Assembly: GCA_029932915.1 (NCBI GenBank)
Contig: JAOZPE010000005.1
Coordinates: forward strand, 1-61,111
From: Candidatus Krumholzibacteriia bacterium
Lineage (GTDB): Bacteria; Krumholzibacteriota; Krumholzibacteriia; JAJRXK01
DNA length: 61,111 bases
Reading direction: 5' to 3'
Shown: positions 35,898-44,017 of the stretch, piece after piece
How the letters are laid out: every line of letters begins with the position of its first letter
Position numbering within the stretch: position 1 is the first letter of the stretch
Position numbers and translations under genes: made by a program
The notes under the pieces: generated by a model
Told to the model about the DNA's origin: nothing
The model's database searches: none
Seen by the model: the letters and a program-made list of their open reading frames with translations, nothing else

Positions 35898-38630
35898 ATG
35901 CGGTCCAATGCCACAAGCGCTCGCCGAAGGGGTCCGGGCGGAGTCCTTGCGCTCTGCTGTCTGATCCTGGGTCTGTCGGGCGCCCTTTCGGTGGCCCAGG
36001 CCAGATACGATGGTCCCGACGCCGCTCCGCCCCAGGACAAGAGCGGCCAGGGGATCTACACCCTCCACGGCAATTTCGTCCACAACGTGGGCAATGTGCA
36101 GTGCAACATCACCAACTTCGGTCTGATCGGCTCGCAGCCGTCCACGAGAACCACCTATTCGGACAAGCCGTCGATGATGTGGCCCGCCGGCAGCGGTGTC
36201 GACTACCTGTGGTCGGCCGGTCTGTGGGTGGGGGCCATAAAGAACGGCGTGCCCGCGGTCTCCACCGGGCAGTACACCTACGAGTTCCGGCCCGATGCGC
36301 AGAATCCCCTGGCCACCATCTACGTGTCCAAGCAGGGCGAGCCCAATGGAGCCCGTTATCCCGATCCGGCCGAAGATGACGACCAGGACGGTCTCATCGA
36401 CGAAGATCCCAAGAACGCGCTGGATGACGACGGGGACGGTCTCATCGACGAGGACTTCGCCGCGATCAGCAATCAGCAGTTCGCCTGCGTGTACACCGAC
36501 TACTCGCCCCAGGCCATCGAGTCGTATCCCGACCACGAGCCCCTGTACCTCGATGTGCTGCAGGAGAGTTTCGCCTGGGAGAACGCGACGGTCCGCGACT
36601 TCATCGGTTTCCAGTTCACCATCACCAACACCGGTGTCGCCCCGCTGAACGACGTGTTCCTGGGCTTCTTCGCCGACCCGGACTGTGGGCCGCGAGGAGG
36701 CAGTGAGATCGCCAACGACGACCTTCCCGGCTTCTGGTCGGGGAACTTCCGGGCCAAGGACGGCTCGTGGGTTCCGATGGACATCGCCTACCAGTACGAC
36801 GCCGACGGGGACAACGGACAGACTCTCGGCTATTTCGGCATGATGTTTCTCAACCACGACACCGATCCCACCGGCGAGACCGCCCCGAAGAAGGTGGGGG
36901 TGACCTCCTTCCAGACCTTCAGCGGGCAGGCACCCTTCGACCGCGGGGGTGACCCCACCAACGACGCCGAGCGCTACGAGCTGATGTCGCGCGTGGAGCG
37001 CGACCAGTTCCCCACCGATCCGCGACGCGCCAACGACTTCCGTCTGCTGCTGGCCACCGGACCCTTCGCCATCCTCGAGCCCGGTGAGAGCCTCCAGTTC
37101 CAGGCCGCCTTCGTGATGGGTGAGGGCCTGGAGGGCATGAAGCGCAACGCGGCCGAGTCGGCGTTGACCTACTACGGCGCGTACTTCAACCGCGACCTGG
37201 ATCGCGATACCGGGATCAAGGGCCGGGAGAAGAAGATCTGCATCGACGATTTCGGCCCCCGGGGATCGAACAATCCCATCTACTCGCTCTTCGTCGACTG
37301 CGTGGACAGTCTCGACCTGATCGGCGACAACCCGCCCGCGCCCATCTCCGACGACGACCTCGACGACGACGGTTGCGTGTTCATCAACGGCGACTGCGAC
37401 TTCGAGGCGGTCCGTACCGGCCAGGCCATCCGGGGTCTCGACCAGAACCCCTGTCTGCTGGACGGGACGGGCGTCGACCCGTCCGAGCTCGCCGGCTGCA
37501 CCGGGGTGGAGGGCAAGGAATACCAGGTCACCTGGCTGGTGGGATTGGCTCCGTCTCCTCCCACTGTTCGGCTGTGGAAGACCAACAACCGGGTGCACGT
37601 CTTCTTTGACAACAAGAGCGTGGTCGAGAAGGACGTCCGCTCGCAGAAGAGGGACTTCGAGTCGTTCCGTATCTGGCGTGCGGACGGCTGGGACCGCCCC
37701 TTCGGATCGTCGATCGAGAACGGCCCGGAGTCGAAGCTGTGGCGCCTGGTGGCCGAGTACGACATCGTGGACAGCTTCACCACCACCCGCAAACTCGCCG
37801 ACGGGACGGTGGTCAAGGAGACCCTGCCCCTGGGGCGGAACACGGGCCTGGAACCCATCGAATACACGCCCATCGTGAACCGGCCCGACTCGTACGAGGC
37901 GGCGAAATTCCGCGATCTGGCCTCGCTCCTGGATCAGATCATCCAGGAGAACAAGCTGGTCCTCAGCCCGCAGACCGTGCTGAGATACCGCGACCCCAAC
38001 GGCGAGGTGACCGAGGAGGGTATGCTGTATCCGGCCCTGGCCGACTGGGAGTGCTGCTACGATCAGCTCGACACCCTGTACTGGTCCAAACTCGATCCAC
38101 CGGTCCAGTTCTATGAATACATCGACCGGGACGTCCATAACGGCATCTACTACTTCTACTCGGTGACGGCGAGCGACTTCGACATGGATCCGGTCACCGG
38201 CGAGGCCACTGGCCCGGGCCTGGTGGGCGATCCGCAGAGCAATTTCGAGTTCGCCATTCCGAAGTCGGACGCCCAGACCCGTGAGGAGCGGGCCGCGTTC
38301 GGAGCCAACATCTACGTGGTTCCGAATCCGGCCACGCGTGAGGCCCTGTCCGAGTTCAGCCAGCTCTATCCCGACGCGAACGACCCCACCGGGGTCAGGG
38401 TCGAATGGCGCAATCTGCCGCGGGCGAAGAACACCGTGCGCGTCTACACCCTGTCGGGCGATCTGGTGGTGGAGCTTCCCCACGACGGAACGGACGGGGA
38501 CGGCTCGCTGTCGTGGAACCTGGTGTCCCGCAACGGTCAGGAGATCGTCAGTGGGTTGTACCTGTATTCCGTGGAATCCGAGGATACGAACTTCAACCGG
38601 GTGGTGGGCAAGTTCACCGTCGTCCGGTAG
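35898..38630 (+). CDS. Large secreted surface protein with calcium-type repeats and FlgD-like C-terminal domain
   Basis: A 910-residue exported protein: an Arg-rich N-terminus and hydrophobic core (GVLALCCLILGLSGALSVAQA) form a signal peptide. Two thrombospondin-type-3-like Asp loops occur near 159-185 (DDDQDGLIDEDP and DDDGDGLIDEDF), with a further DDDLDDDGC segment near 490 and several cysteines. A fibronectin-like part around 560-780 is followed by a C-terminal domain of about 90 residues (VVPNPATREAL...VRVYTLSGDLVVELP...SWNLVSRNGQEIVSGLYLYSV...VVGKFTVVR). That pattern is the FlgD-Ig-like/type IX sorting-domain layout: PNP start, YxLxG, G.YxY end. Function is unknown; likely a calcium-stabilised cell-surface or secreted protein. 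It is followed by a hairpin and a PorV-type gene. Confidence 0.8.
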   Translation: MRSNATSARRRGPGGVLALCCLILGLSGALSVAQARYDGPDAAPPQDKSGQGIYTLHGNFVHNVGNVQCNITNFGLIGSQPSTRTTYSDKPSMMWPAGSGVDYLWSAGLWVGAIKNGVPAVSTGQYTYEFRPDAQNPLATIYVSKQGEPNGARYPDPAEDDDQDGLIDEDPKNALDDDGDGLIDEDFAAISNQQFACVYTDYSPQAIESYPDHEPLYLDVLQESFAWENATVRDFIGFQFTITNTGVAPLNDVFLGFFADPDCGPRGGSEIANDDLPGFWSGNFRAKDGSWVPMDIAYQYDADGDNGQTLGYFGMMFLNHDTDPTGETAPKKVGVTSFQTFSGQAPFDRGGDPTNDAERYELMSRVERDQFPTDPRRANDFRLLLATGPFAILEPGESLQFQAAFVMGEGLEGMKRNAAESALTYYGAYFNRDLDRDTGIKGREKKICIDDFGPRGSNNPIYSLFVDCVDSLDLIGDNPPAPISDDDLDDDGCVFINGDCDFEAVRTGQAIRGLDQNPCLLDGTGVDPSELAGCTGVEGKEYQVTWLVGLAPSPPTVRLWKTNNRVHVFFDNKSVVEKDVRSQKRDFESFRIWRADGWDRPFGSSIENGPESKLWRLVAEYDIVDSFTTTRKLADGTVVKETLPLGRNTGLEPIEYTPIVNRPDSYEAAKFRDLASLLDQIIQENKLVLSPQTVLRYRDPNGEVTEEGMLYPALADWECCYDQLDTLYWSKLDPPVQFYEYIDRDVHNGIYYFYSVTASDFDMDPVTGEATGPGLVGDPQSNFEFAIPKSDAQTREERAAFGANIYVVPNPATREALSEFSQLYPDANDPTGVRVEWRNLPRAKNTVRVYTLSGDLVVELPHDGTDGDGSLSWNLVSRNGQEIVSGLYLYSVESEDTNFNRVVGKFTVVR
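36387..36451 (+). repeat. Direct repeat encoding Asp-rich calcium-type loops
   Basis: The 17-base sequence GACGGTCTCATCGACGA occurs at 36387-36403 and again at 36435-36451, 48 bases apart and in frame. It encodes the paired DGLIDED loops of the surface protein. The exact repeat at DNA level suggests recent duplication of the loop unit. Confidence 0.8.
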
Positions 38631-38631
38631 A

Positions 38632-38664
38632 ACCCGAAATCTGGGGACCCGGTTTCGGGTCTTT
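38632..38664 (+). terminator. Terminator-like hairpin between the surface-protein and PorV genes
   Basis: ACCCGAAA (38632-38639) pairs perfectly with TTTCGGGT (38653-38660), 13-base loop, followed by only three T residues (38662-38664). It is likely a partial terminator or an mRNA 3' stabiliser setting the ratio of the surface protein to the downstream barrel. Confidence 0.5.
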
Positions 38665-38695
38665 GAGCTGCTCTTCGTGAGCGGAGGTTGATCCG

Positions 38696-39649
38696 ATGAA
38701 GCTGCGCAACGTTGTCCGTGTTTTCATCCTGGGCCTGAGCTTGACGGCCATGCTCAGTGAGGTGGCTGTGGCGGCTGAGGTCTTCGAGAAAGTGGGTACC
38801 TACGGTGCGCAGTTTCTCAAGATCGGCCCGAGTGCGCGCGCAACGGCGATGGGTGGGGCCTTCACCGCGGTGGCGGACGATGGGACTGCGGTGTACTGGA
38901 ACCCGGCCGGAATCGTGTCGATCCGCGGCAATGAGCTGAGTCTGAACCAGACGATGTGGCCGGCGGACATCAAGCTCAGTTACGCCTCCTTCGTGTTCAA
39001 CCCCCGTTCGATCCCGGGAACCTTCGCGTTGAGCGCGCGCGCCCTGTGGATGGATCCACAGGTGGAGAGAACCGCGTACCGCCCCGAAGGTACCGGCCGT
39101 ACCTTCGATTCGGGCATGAGCACGCTGGGATTGACCTACAGCCGCTACTTCACCGACAAGTTCTCCGCCGGTTTCACCGGTACCTACATGCACAGCGGTC
39201 TGGCGGAGACCTCGGTGAACACCTTCGTCATGGACGTGGGCATCCTCTACCGGGTGGGCATCCGTTCGATGAAGATCGGCATGATCATCCAGAACCTCGG
39301 TGGAGAGGTCAATTACGACGACCGCTCGGCCCGTATGCCCACCACCTTCAAGGTGGGAGTGAGCTTCAACGCCATCCGGACCAAGCGTCAGCGGGTGCTC
39401 CTGTCCGCGGAATTCCAGCATCCGGCCGACAACGCCGAACGCGCGAACTTCGGGATGGAGTACAGCATGGACGAGACCTTCCTGCTGCGCGGCGGGTACT
39501 ACCTGAACTACGACGCCGAGACCTTCTCCGCCGGTGCGGGCTTCCAGATCCACACCGGGGAGAAGAGCGTTGCCATTCTCGACTACTCCTACGTGGACAT
39601 GTCGAGCCTGGGCGGCGTTCACCGAATCACCGTGGCCTTCCGCTATTAG
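38696..39649 (+). CDS. PorV/PorQ-family outer-membrane barrel protein
   Basis: A 317-residue protein with signal peptide (MKLRNVVRVFILGLSLTAML, cleaved near VAVAAE) and the PorV/PorQ (UPF0164) hallmark GPSARATAMGGAFTAVADDG followed by YWNPAGIVSI. The rest is alternating beta strands and ends in a terminal aromatic (HRITVAFRY), as in FadL-like outer-membrane barrels. In Bacteroidota PorV shuttles type IX cargo to the attachment complex. Here the adjacent upstream gene encodes a protein with a type IX-like C-terminal domain, so a cargo-shuttle pairing is a reasonable inference. ATG at 38696 is preceded by GGAGG. The next gene begins 22 bases after the stop. Confidence 0.85.
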   Translation: MKLRNVVRVFILGLSLTAMLSEVAVAAEVFEKVGTYGAQFLKIGPSARATAMGGAFTAVADDGTAVYWNPAGIVSIRGNELSLNQTMWPADIKLSYASFVFNPRSIPGTFALSARALWMDPQVERTAYRPEGTGRTFDSGMSTLGLTYSRYFTDKFSAGFTGTYMHSGLAETSVNTFVMDVGILYRVGIRSMKIGMIIQNLGGEVNYDDRSARMPTTFKVGVSFNAIRTKRQRVLLSAEFQHPADNAERANFGMEYSMDETFLLRGGYYLNYDAETFSAGAGFQIHTGEKSVAILDYSYVDMSSLGGVHRITVAFRY

Positions 39650-39671
39650 TGGCCTCCCCACCAGGAGAGTC

Positions 39672-41204
39672 ATGACGGAGGCCGGCCCCGGGCCGGAGAT
39701 CATGAGGAGCCGACACCAGCAGGTGGAGATCCAGCCGGCGGGACGGTTGCGTGTCGCTGTTGTGCTGCTGCTCCTGGCGGCCTCGATGTCGCAGGGACCG
39801 GAGGCGTGTGCCGGAGTGATGGCCGCCCTGCACGCGGCCGACACGCCGGTCTTCGATGCCGACCTTCCGGTGTTCTTCGAGGACGGCGCTGCCCGGATCG
39901 ATCTGGCGGTCTGTGTCCACCACCCCCAGCTCCAATTCGAACGGTCGGCGTCGGGCGACTACGTGGCCCGCGCCAAGGTCCATCTGAAACTCGCCCGCAA
40001 GGGTGAGGTCGCTCTCGATCTGGAGCAGCTCTTCGTGGTGCAGGCGGCCGATGAGGCGGCCGCCGTCGATCCCGAGCGCTTCGCCCTGTTCGAGCTGAGC
40101 CGGCCGGTGGAGCCGGGTCTGTGGGCGGTGACCGTCCAGGTGGAGGACCTGCAGGGGACGGTGGGACTGGCCCACGAGCGCTCCGAGGCCCACGGCGTGC
40201 TCTCCGTTCCCGTCCCCCCGCCGTCCGGGAGCTACCTGAGCGATGTGGAGTTTCGCTGGAGTCTTCCCGACGGCAGCGAGCTTCCCGCACCGGAGCGTCT
40301 CTACGGGGTGCGGCAGGACACCCTCATCGTGTATGCCGAGCTGAACCGGGTCGACCAGGACCGTACGGCCGTCGCCGTCCGCATCGAGGATCCGGCCTTC
40401 GGCTATGCGCAGGGCGACACGCTGTGGGTGAAGGGAAGCGGCCCGCGCCGGGCCTTCCGCTACCGGCTGGCCCTGGGGAGCTTTCCCGAGGGGAGCTATC
40501 GTCTGACGATGATCCCGCTGCGGGAGGGCGCTGCCTGTCGTCAGGGCGACTTCGCCGTGTCCTGGGACATCGAGGGCGTGGCCGACACCGGGAGGAATCC
40601 GGCCCTGGAGATCCGCCTGCTCTTCGAGGGTGAGGAACGCCAGCGCCTGCTGGCTCTGCCCCGGAGCGGCCAGGTGGCGGCCCTGAACGCGTTCTGGGCG
40701 CGTCATGATCCGACTCCGGGGACCCGGGCCAACGAGCTCTACGAGCGCTTCCTGAGGCGGGTGGACCACGCAGAGCGCTTCTTTTCCGAGCAGGGCACTC
40801 CCGGGGCTTTGAGCGCTCGCGGCCGCGTATATATTCGTTTTGGGCCTCCGGCGCAGAAGCAGATCGAGGTGCTTCCCAATGACAGCCGGGATCTCCAGGA
40901 GGCGGTGGTGAAGGTCCACGATCCGACCCAGGTCGACCGGGCGGGTTGGATGGCCAAGACGGCGATTCCGCTCAATAGCGGCGGAATCGAGGCCCGACAG
41001 GACCTTCGGCGCATCGCTCCCGGTTCGGCGATCACCCAGGCGGCCTTCGAACTGTGGATCTACGACGGAGTCGGCGATCCACTCTTCGCCGACCAGGCGG
41101 CCGGATGGACGGAAGGCGTGGATCTGCGCTTTCTTTTCGTCGACGCGCTGGGCACGGGAGTGTACCGTCTGGAGACCTCCAACGACCCCTTCCACCAGAA
41201 TTGA
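39672..41204 (+). CDS. GWxTD-domain protein, first copy
   Basis: A 510-residue exported protein. Its N-terminus is long, then LRVAVVLLLLAASMS forms a signal core. A beta-rich region (about 50-330) follows. The C-terminal GWxTD-type domain begins near FWARHDPTPGTRANELYERF, continues with RRVDHAERFF and GALSARGRVYIRFGPPAQ, and ends near residue 510. The eponymous GWxTDRG motif is degenerate here (GALSARG), but the spacing to RVYxxxGPP is kept. The family is widespread in FCB-group and Acidobacteria genomes next to surface-protein genes; its biochemical role is not established. ATG at 39672 has AGGAG upstream; ATG at 39702 is possible. The gene lies between porV and the TonB-energising genes. 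Confidence 0.8.
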   Translation: MTEAGPGPEIMRSRHQQVEIQPAGRLRVAVVLLLLAASMSQGPEACAGVMAALHAADTPVFDADLPVFFEDGAARIDLAVCVHHPQLQFERSASGDYVARAKVHLKLARKGEVALDLEQLFVVQAADEAAAVDPERFALFELSRPVEPGLWAVTVQVEDLQGTVGLAHERSEAHGVLSVPVPPPSGSYLSDVEFRWSLPDGSELPAPERLYGVRQDTLIVYAELNRVDQDRTAVAVRIEDPAFGYAQGDTLWVKGSGPRRAFRYRLALGSFPEGSYRLTMIPLREGAACRQGDFAVSWDIEGVADTGRNPALEIRLLFEGEERQRLLALPRSGQVAALNAFWARHDPTPGTRANELYERFLRRVDHAERFFSEQGTPGALSARGRVYIRFGPPAQKQIEVLPNDSRDLQEAVVKVHDPTQVDRAGWMAKTAIPLNSGGIEARQDLRRIAPGSAITQAAFELWIYDGVGDPLFADQAAGWTEGVDLRFLFVDALGTGVYRLETSNDPFHQN

Positions 41205-41232
41205 TGAGAGGCGTGACATGAGGAAGCTGCCC

Positions 41233-41262
41233 TTGACACTGAGAAACCGGGCTCCGTATACT
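41233..41262 (+). promoter_or_regulatory. Strong promoter of exbB-exbD-exbD-tonB
   Basis: Perfect -35 TTGACA (41233-41238), 18-base spacer and -10 TATACT (41257-41262). The predicted start near 41269 leaves a 100-nt leader. No Fur-box-like palindrome is seen around it. Confidence 0.7.
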
Positions 41263-41370
41263 ACCGCCTGTTTTTCGGACGATCTTTGGTCGAGGTCGAC
41301 TGCCCCACCGTCGCCTGCGGCCTCGCGAATCCCGCACAATCCGTCACTCGAGGAAAGGACAAGGCAGCCA

Positions 41371-42237
41371 ATGGCTCGCAATGGTCTGTTCAAGTGGGCC
41401 CTCCTGCTCCTGATGGCCCTGATCCTGGTCTCGCCCACCGTGGCCGTGGCCCAGGACGAAGCATCCGCCGATTCCCTCAACTTCGAGGGAGTCATGAACA
41501 CCGCCGACTCGCTCGCCTGGTCGCTCTCGGACTCCACGGACGAAGTCGTGGTGGTCGAAGAGCCCGTCGGCGGATTCATGGGCTGGTTCGAGCGGAGCAT
41601 GCCCTGGCTCGCCAAGAGCGGCGCGGGTCAGCTCTTCATCAAGGGCGGCAGCTTCATGCCGTGGCTTCTCCTTTCGGCCATCGTCATGCTTGCGGTCCTC
41701 ATCGAACGTTCGGTGACGCTCGCGCGGGCGAGGACGAACACCCGCCGGCTCATCGGTACCGTCATCACCACCTTGAGGACGGAAGGGGTGACCGCGGCCG
41801 CCCAGGTCTGTGAGCGCACCCGGGGACCGATCGCCGCGATCCTGCACAGCGGTCTGCTCAGGGCGGACCGCGGTCCCGAGGCGGTGGAAAAGGCCATCGA
41901 GACCTCCGGCACCATCGAGATGTCCTTCCTCGAACGTGGTCTGGTGGCCCTGTCGACGGTGGCCAATGTGGCTCCGCTGCTGGGCTTCCTGGGAACGGTG
42001 TCCGGGATGATCAACGCCTTCGAGGCCATCGCCAATGCCGACCAGGTGAACGCGAAGCTGGTGGCCAGTGGTATCTCCGAGGCGCTCATCACCACCGCCA
42101 CGGGTCTGGTCATCGCCATTCCCGCCAGTATCGGCTACAGCTTCTTCCTCTCGGTCATCGACCGCTTCATCATCGAAATGGAAGAGACCTCGTCCGAGCT
42201 CGTAGAGGAACTCACCCAGTTGGGACCGGGTGCCTGA
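41371..42237 (+). CDS. exbB: ExbB/TolQ-family proton-channel protein
   Basis: About 288 residues. A cleavable-looking signal (LFKWALLLLMALILVSPTVAVAQ) and a short periplasmic segment precede the channel body, as in the longer ExbB/MotA-like proteins of FCB bacteria. Helix 1 is SFMPWLLLSAIVMLAVLIER. The conserved cytoplasmic loop and helices 2-3 show LERGLVALSTVANVAPLLGF, LGTVSGMINAF and ALITTATGLVIAIPASIGYS. The ATG at 41371 follows AAGG at about 8 bases; the frame is open back to 41218, but that stretch contains the promoter. ExbB forms the pentamer that harvests proton-motive force for TonB. A 9-bp perfect hairpin begins at its stop codon. Confidence 0.9.
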   Translation: MARNGLFKWALLLLMALILVSPTVAVAQDEASADSLNFEGVMNTADSLAWSLSDSTDEVVVVEEPVGGFMGWFERSMPWLAKSGAGQLFIKGGSFMPWLLLSAIVMLAVLIERSVTLARARTNTRRLIGTVITTLRTEGVTAAAQVCERTRGPIAAILHSGLLRADRGPEAVEKAIETSGTIEMSFLERGLVALSTVANVAPLLGFLGTVSGMINAFEAIANADQVNAKLVASGISEALITTATGLVIAIPASIGYSFFLSVIDRFIIEMEETSSELVEELTQLGPGA

Positions 42238-42258
42238 TCGCCCGCCAGCGGGCGATCA
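42235..42258 (+). other. Intercistronic hairpin between exbB and exbD
   Basis: TGATCGCCC (42235-42243, including the exbB stop) pairs perfectly with GGGCGATCA (42250-42258) around a 6-base loop. No T-run follows. The likely role is partial attenuation or processing, which would favour ExbB over ExbD. Confidence 0.6.
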
Positions 42259-42282
42259 TGGCTCTCCGGGGAGTGTGAGATC

Positions 42283-42702
42283 ATGGCAGTCAATCTGAAG
42301 AGGAAAAAGGAAGGAGTCGCCGAGATCAACATGGCGTCGATCTCGGACATTGTCTTCCTCTTGCTCATCTTCTTCATGGTGGCGACGATCTTCAACCAGG
42401 AGCTGGGTCTTCCCATGATTCTGCCCGCCAAGACCGACGCGCAGAATCAGGAAATCAAGATCAAACAGTCCAACGTTGCCGATCTGAAGATCGACGAATT
42501 CAACCAGATCACCCTCGATGGCGTGCCCATCCGGGTGAACCAGATCGAGAACGAGTTGAAGCGCCGCTTGCGGGCCAACTCCAAACTTGTCGTTATTCTG
42601 AGTACGCACCCCAAGGCGAAGTACGGCACCATGGTGGCCGTTCTCGACGAGATCCGGTTGGCCCAGTGCCGACGGATGTCGATCAAGATGTTGAAGGTCT
42701 AG
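42283..42702 (+). CDS. exbD: ExbD/TolR-family biopolymer transport protein, first copy
   Basis: A 139-residue protein with one N-terminal membrane helix (ASISDIVFLLLIFFMVATIF). The conserved proton-path aspartate is in SDIVF, and a periplasmic domain follows. Basic residues before the helix (MAVNLKRKKEG) set the inside-negative topology. The C-terminal part (LVVILSTHPKAKYGTMVAVLDEIR) matches ExbD. ATG at 42283 is preceded by GGGGAGTG. It lies between exbB and a second, divergent exbD. Confidence 0.92.
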   Translation: MAVNLKRKKEGVAEINMASISDIVFLLLIFFMVATIFNQELGLPMILPAKTDAQNQEIKIKQSNVADLKIDEFNQITLDGVPIRVNQIENELKRRLRANSKLVVILSTHPKAKYGTMVAVLDEIRLAQCRRMSIKMLKV

Positions 42703-42713
42703 GGAGAGTCCAC

Positions 42714-43133
42714 GTGAACTTCGAAAAGAACATCCAGGCCAAGACCACGATTCCAACCGCTTCGATGGGTGACATCGTGTTCATGCTGCTGCTCTTCTTC
42801 ATGGTGACCACTGTGTTCAAGACCGAGGACGGTCTGCCGGTGGATCTGCCCCGGGCCGAATCGGGGGTGGAACCCAAGCGTGAGCTGGTCACCCACATCT
42901 GGATCGACCGGAGGGGTCGCATCTCCATCAATGACAAGATCGTCAACCTCGACGCGGTCTACGCCATCATGTCGCAGAAGTACAAGGAGAACCCCATGAT
43001 GATCGTGGCGTTCCAGAGCGACAAGGATGTCGAGTACAAGGTCATGGACGATGTGATGGAGAAGCTCAAGGAAGCCAACGCGGTACGGGTGAGCTTCAAC
43101 GACAAGTTCGAAGCACCCCAGCCCAAGTACTGA
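42714..43133 (+). CDS. exbD: ExbD/TolR-family biopolymer transport protein, second copy
   Basis: A second 139-residue ExbD with a distinct sequence: VNFEKNIQAKTTIPTASMGD, then membrane helix GDIVFMLLLFFMVTTVFKTE with the conserved Asp, and a periplasmic domain with ISINDKIVNLDAVYAIMSQK and VAFQSDKDVEYKVMDDVMEK. The start is GTG at 42714 after AGGGAGAG; the frame runs upstream to 42666 in the end of the first copy, but the homology begins at the GTG. The two copies share the fold but little sequence outside the helix, so they are not a recent duplication. Tandem ExbD genes are frequent in FCB bacteria and may form a heterodimer in the ExbB channel. Confidence 0.9.
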   Translation: MNFEKNIQAKTTIPTASMGDIVFMLLLFFMVTTVFKTEDGLPVDLPRAESGVEPKRELVTHIWIDRRGRISINDKIVNLDAVYAIMSQKYKENPMMIVAFQSDKDVEYKVMDDVMEKLKEANAVRVSFNDKFEAPQPKY

Positions 43134-43141
43134 GGGATGTG

Positions 43142-43816
43142 ATGGCCCAAGCACACGCGGCGAACGCGCCCGATGAGGGCGCACAGAAGCTGCTCTTCAT
43201 CAACGAGAACCAGCGTTTCAAGGCAGGCTATCCGAGATACCTGCGGCGCTCGTTCTATGCGTCGATGTTGATCTGGTTGCTCGTCTTCCTGTTCTCACCG
43301 GTCTACCGTCCCACTCCGTACCGTCTGCGCGAGGAGAAGATCGAGGTTCTCGACATTCCCGACGCCATCGACATCCCGCCTCCACCGAAGGAAGTGCCGC
43401 GGCCCCAGGTGCCCATCGAAGCGGCGCCGGATGCCGAGGTCGAGGATGACGTGGAGATCACCGAGACCTTGCCCGATACCTGGGAGACGGCTCCGCCTCC
43501 CACCACCGGTGGCGGTGGCAGCGCGTCCGGCAACAACTTCGTGGCCTTCGACACCAAGCCGGAGATCATCAAGTGGGTGGCGCCGAACTATCCGGAGACC
43601 GCCCGCGACATGGAGTTGCAGGGTACGGTGATGGTGAACGTCCTGGTGGGAACCGATGGGCGTGCCAAGGCGGCCGAGATCGCCAAGAGCGTGCATCCCA
43701 TCCTCGACCAGGAGGCCCTGAAGGCCGCCTTGCGGTGCATCTTCAAGCCGGGCAAGCAGCGGGACATCCCCGTCGAGGTGTGGGTGACCCTGCCCTACAA
43801 ATTCAAGCTCTACTAG
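43142..43816 (+). CDS. tonB: TonB-family energy transducer
   Basis: A 224-residue protein with an inner-membrane anchor (SFYASMLIWLLVFLFSPVY, about residues 40-58). A Pro/Glu/Asp-rich spacer (IDIPPPPKEVPRPQVPIEAA) and a Gly/Ser linker lead to a C-terminal TonB box-binding domain (APNYPETARDMELQGTVMVN...HPILDQEALKAALRCIFKP...VEVWVTLPYKFKLY). It connects the ExbBD motor to outer-membrane receptors, presumably the receptor encoded at 32.9-35.9 kb. The start at 43142 has GAGGG 5 bases upstream; GTG at 43139 is a possible one-codon extension. It ends the operon and is followed by hairpins. Confidence 0.92.
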   Translation: MAQAHAANAPDEGAQKLLFINENQRFKAGYPRYLRRSFYASMLIWLLVFLFSPVYRPTPYRLREEKIEVLDIPDAIDIPPPPKEVPRPQVPIEAAPDAEVEDDVEITETLPDTWETAPPPTTGGGGSASGNNFVAFDTKPEIIKWVAPNYPETARDMELQGTVMVNVLVGTDGRAKAAEIAKSVHPILDQEALKAALRCIFKPGKQRDIPVEVWVTLPYKFKLY

Positions 43817-43832
43817 GCCGTCGGAAACGGCC
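43816..43832 (+). other. Small hairpin directly after tonB
   Basis: GGCCGT (43816-43821) and ACGGCC (43827-43832) form a perfect 6-bp stem with a 5-base loop. It starts on the last base of the tonB stop codon and precedes the terminator-like hairpin. Confidence 0.4.
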
Positions 43833-43848
43833 GAAGTGTGCAACCCCG

Positions 43849-43882
43849 GAGGCGCTCTTCCGTAAAGGAAGGGCGCCTCTTT
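43849..43882 (+). terminator. Intrinsic terminator after tonB
   Basis: GAGGCGCTCTTCC (43849-43861) pairs with GGAAGGGCGCCTC (43867-43879) with one mismatch and a 5-base loop. The run of T after it is short (43880-43882). It separates the TonB operon from tolC. Confidence 0.65.
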
Positions 43883-43916
43883 CACAGGAGGGATGCGCGT
43901 GTCTCCCGCTTGTTGC

Positions 43917-43946
43917 TTGATGCCGCGGCGGGTCCCGGAGTAGCTT
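43917..43946 (+). promoter_or_regulatory. Possible promoter of tolC
   Basis: TTGATG (43917-43922), 18-base spacer and TAGCTT (43941-43946), 70 bases before the tolC start and just downstream of the terminator. Confidence 0.4.
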
Positions 43947-44017
43947 GGGCTTCGGGCCGGGCCGGGACGTGCCCGCGCCCTCGTTGGATTTTACCTGTCT
44001 CCCCAAGGGGTGATGTG

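Noticed and set aside
41218-41370. Longer ExbB starting at 41218
   Set aside because: The extension covers the strong promoter and has no conserved residues.
41205-41370. Fur-type iron box before exbB
   Set aside because: No GATAATGAT-like inverted repeat is present around the promoter.
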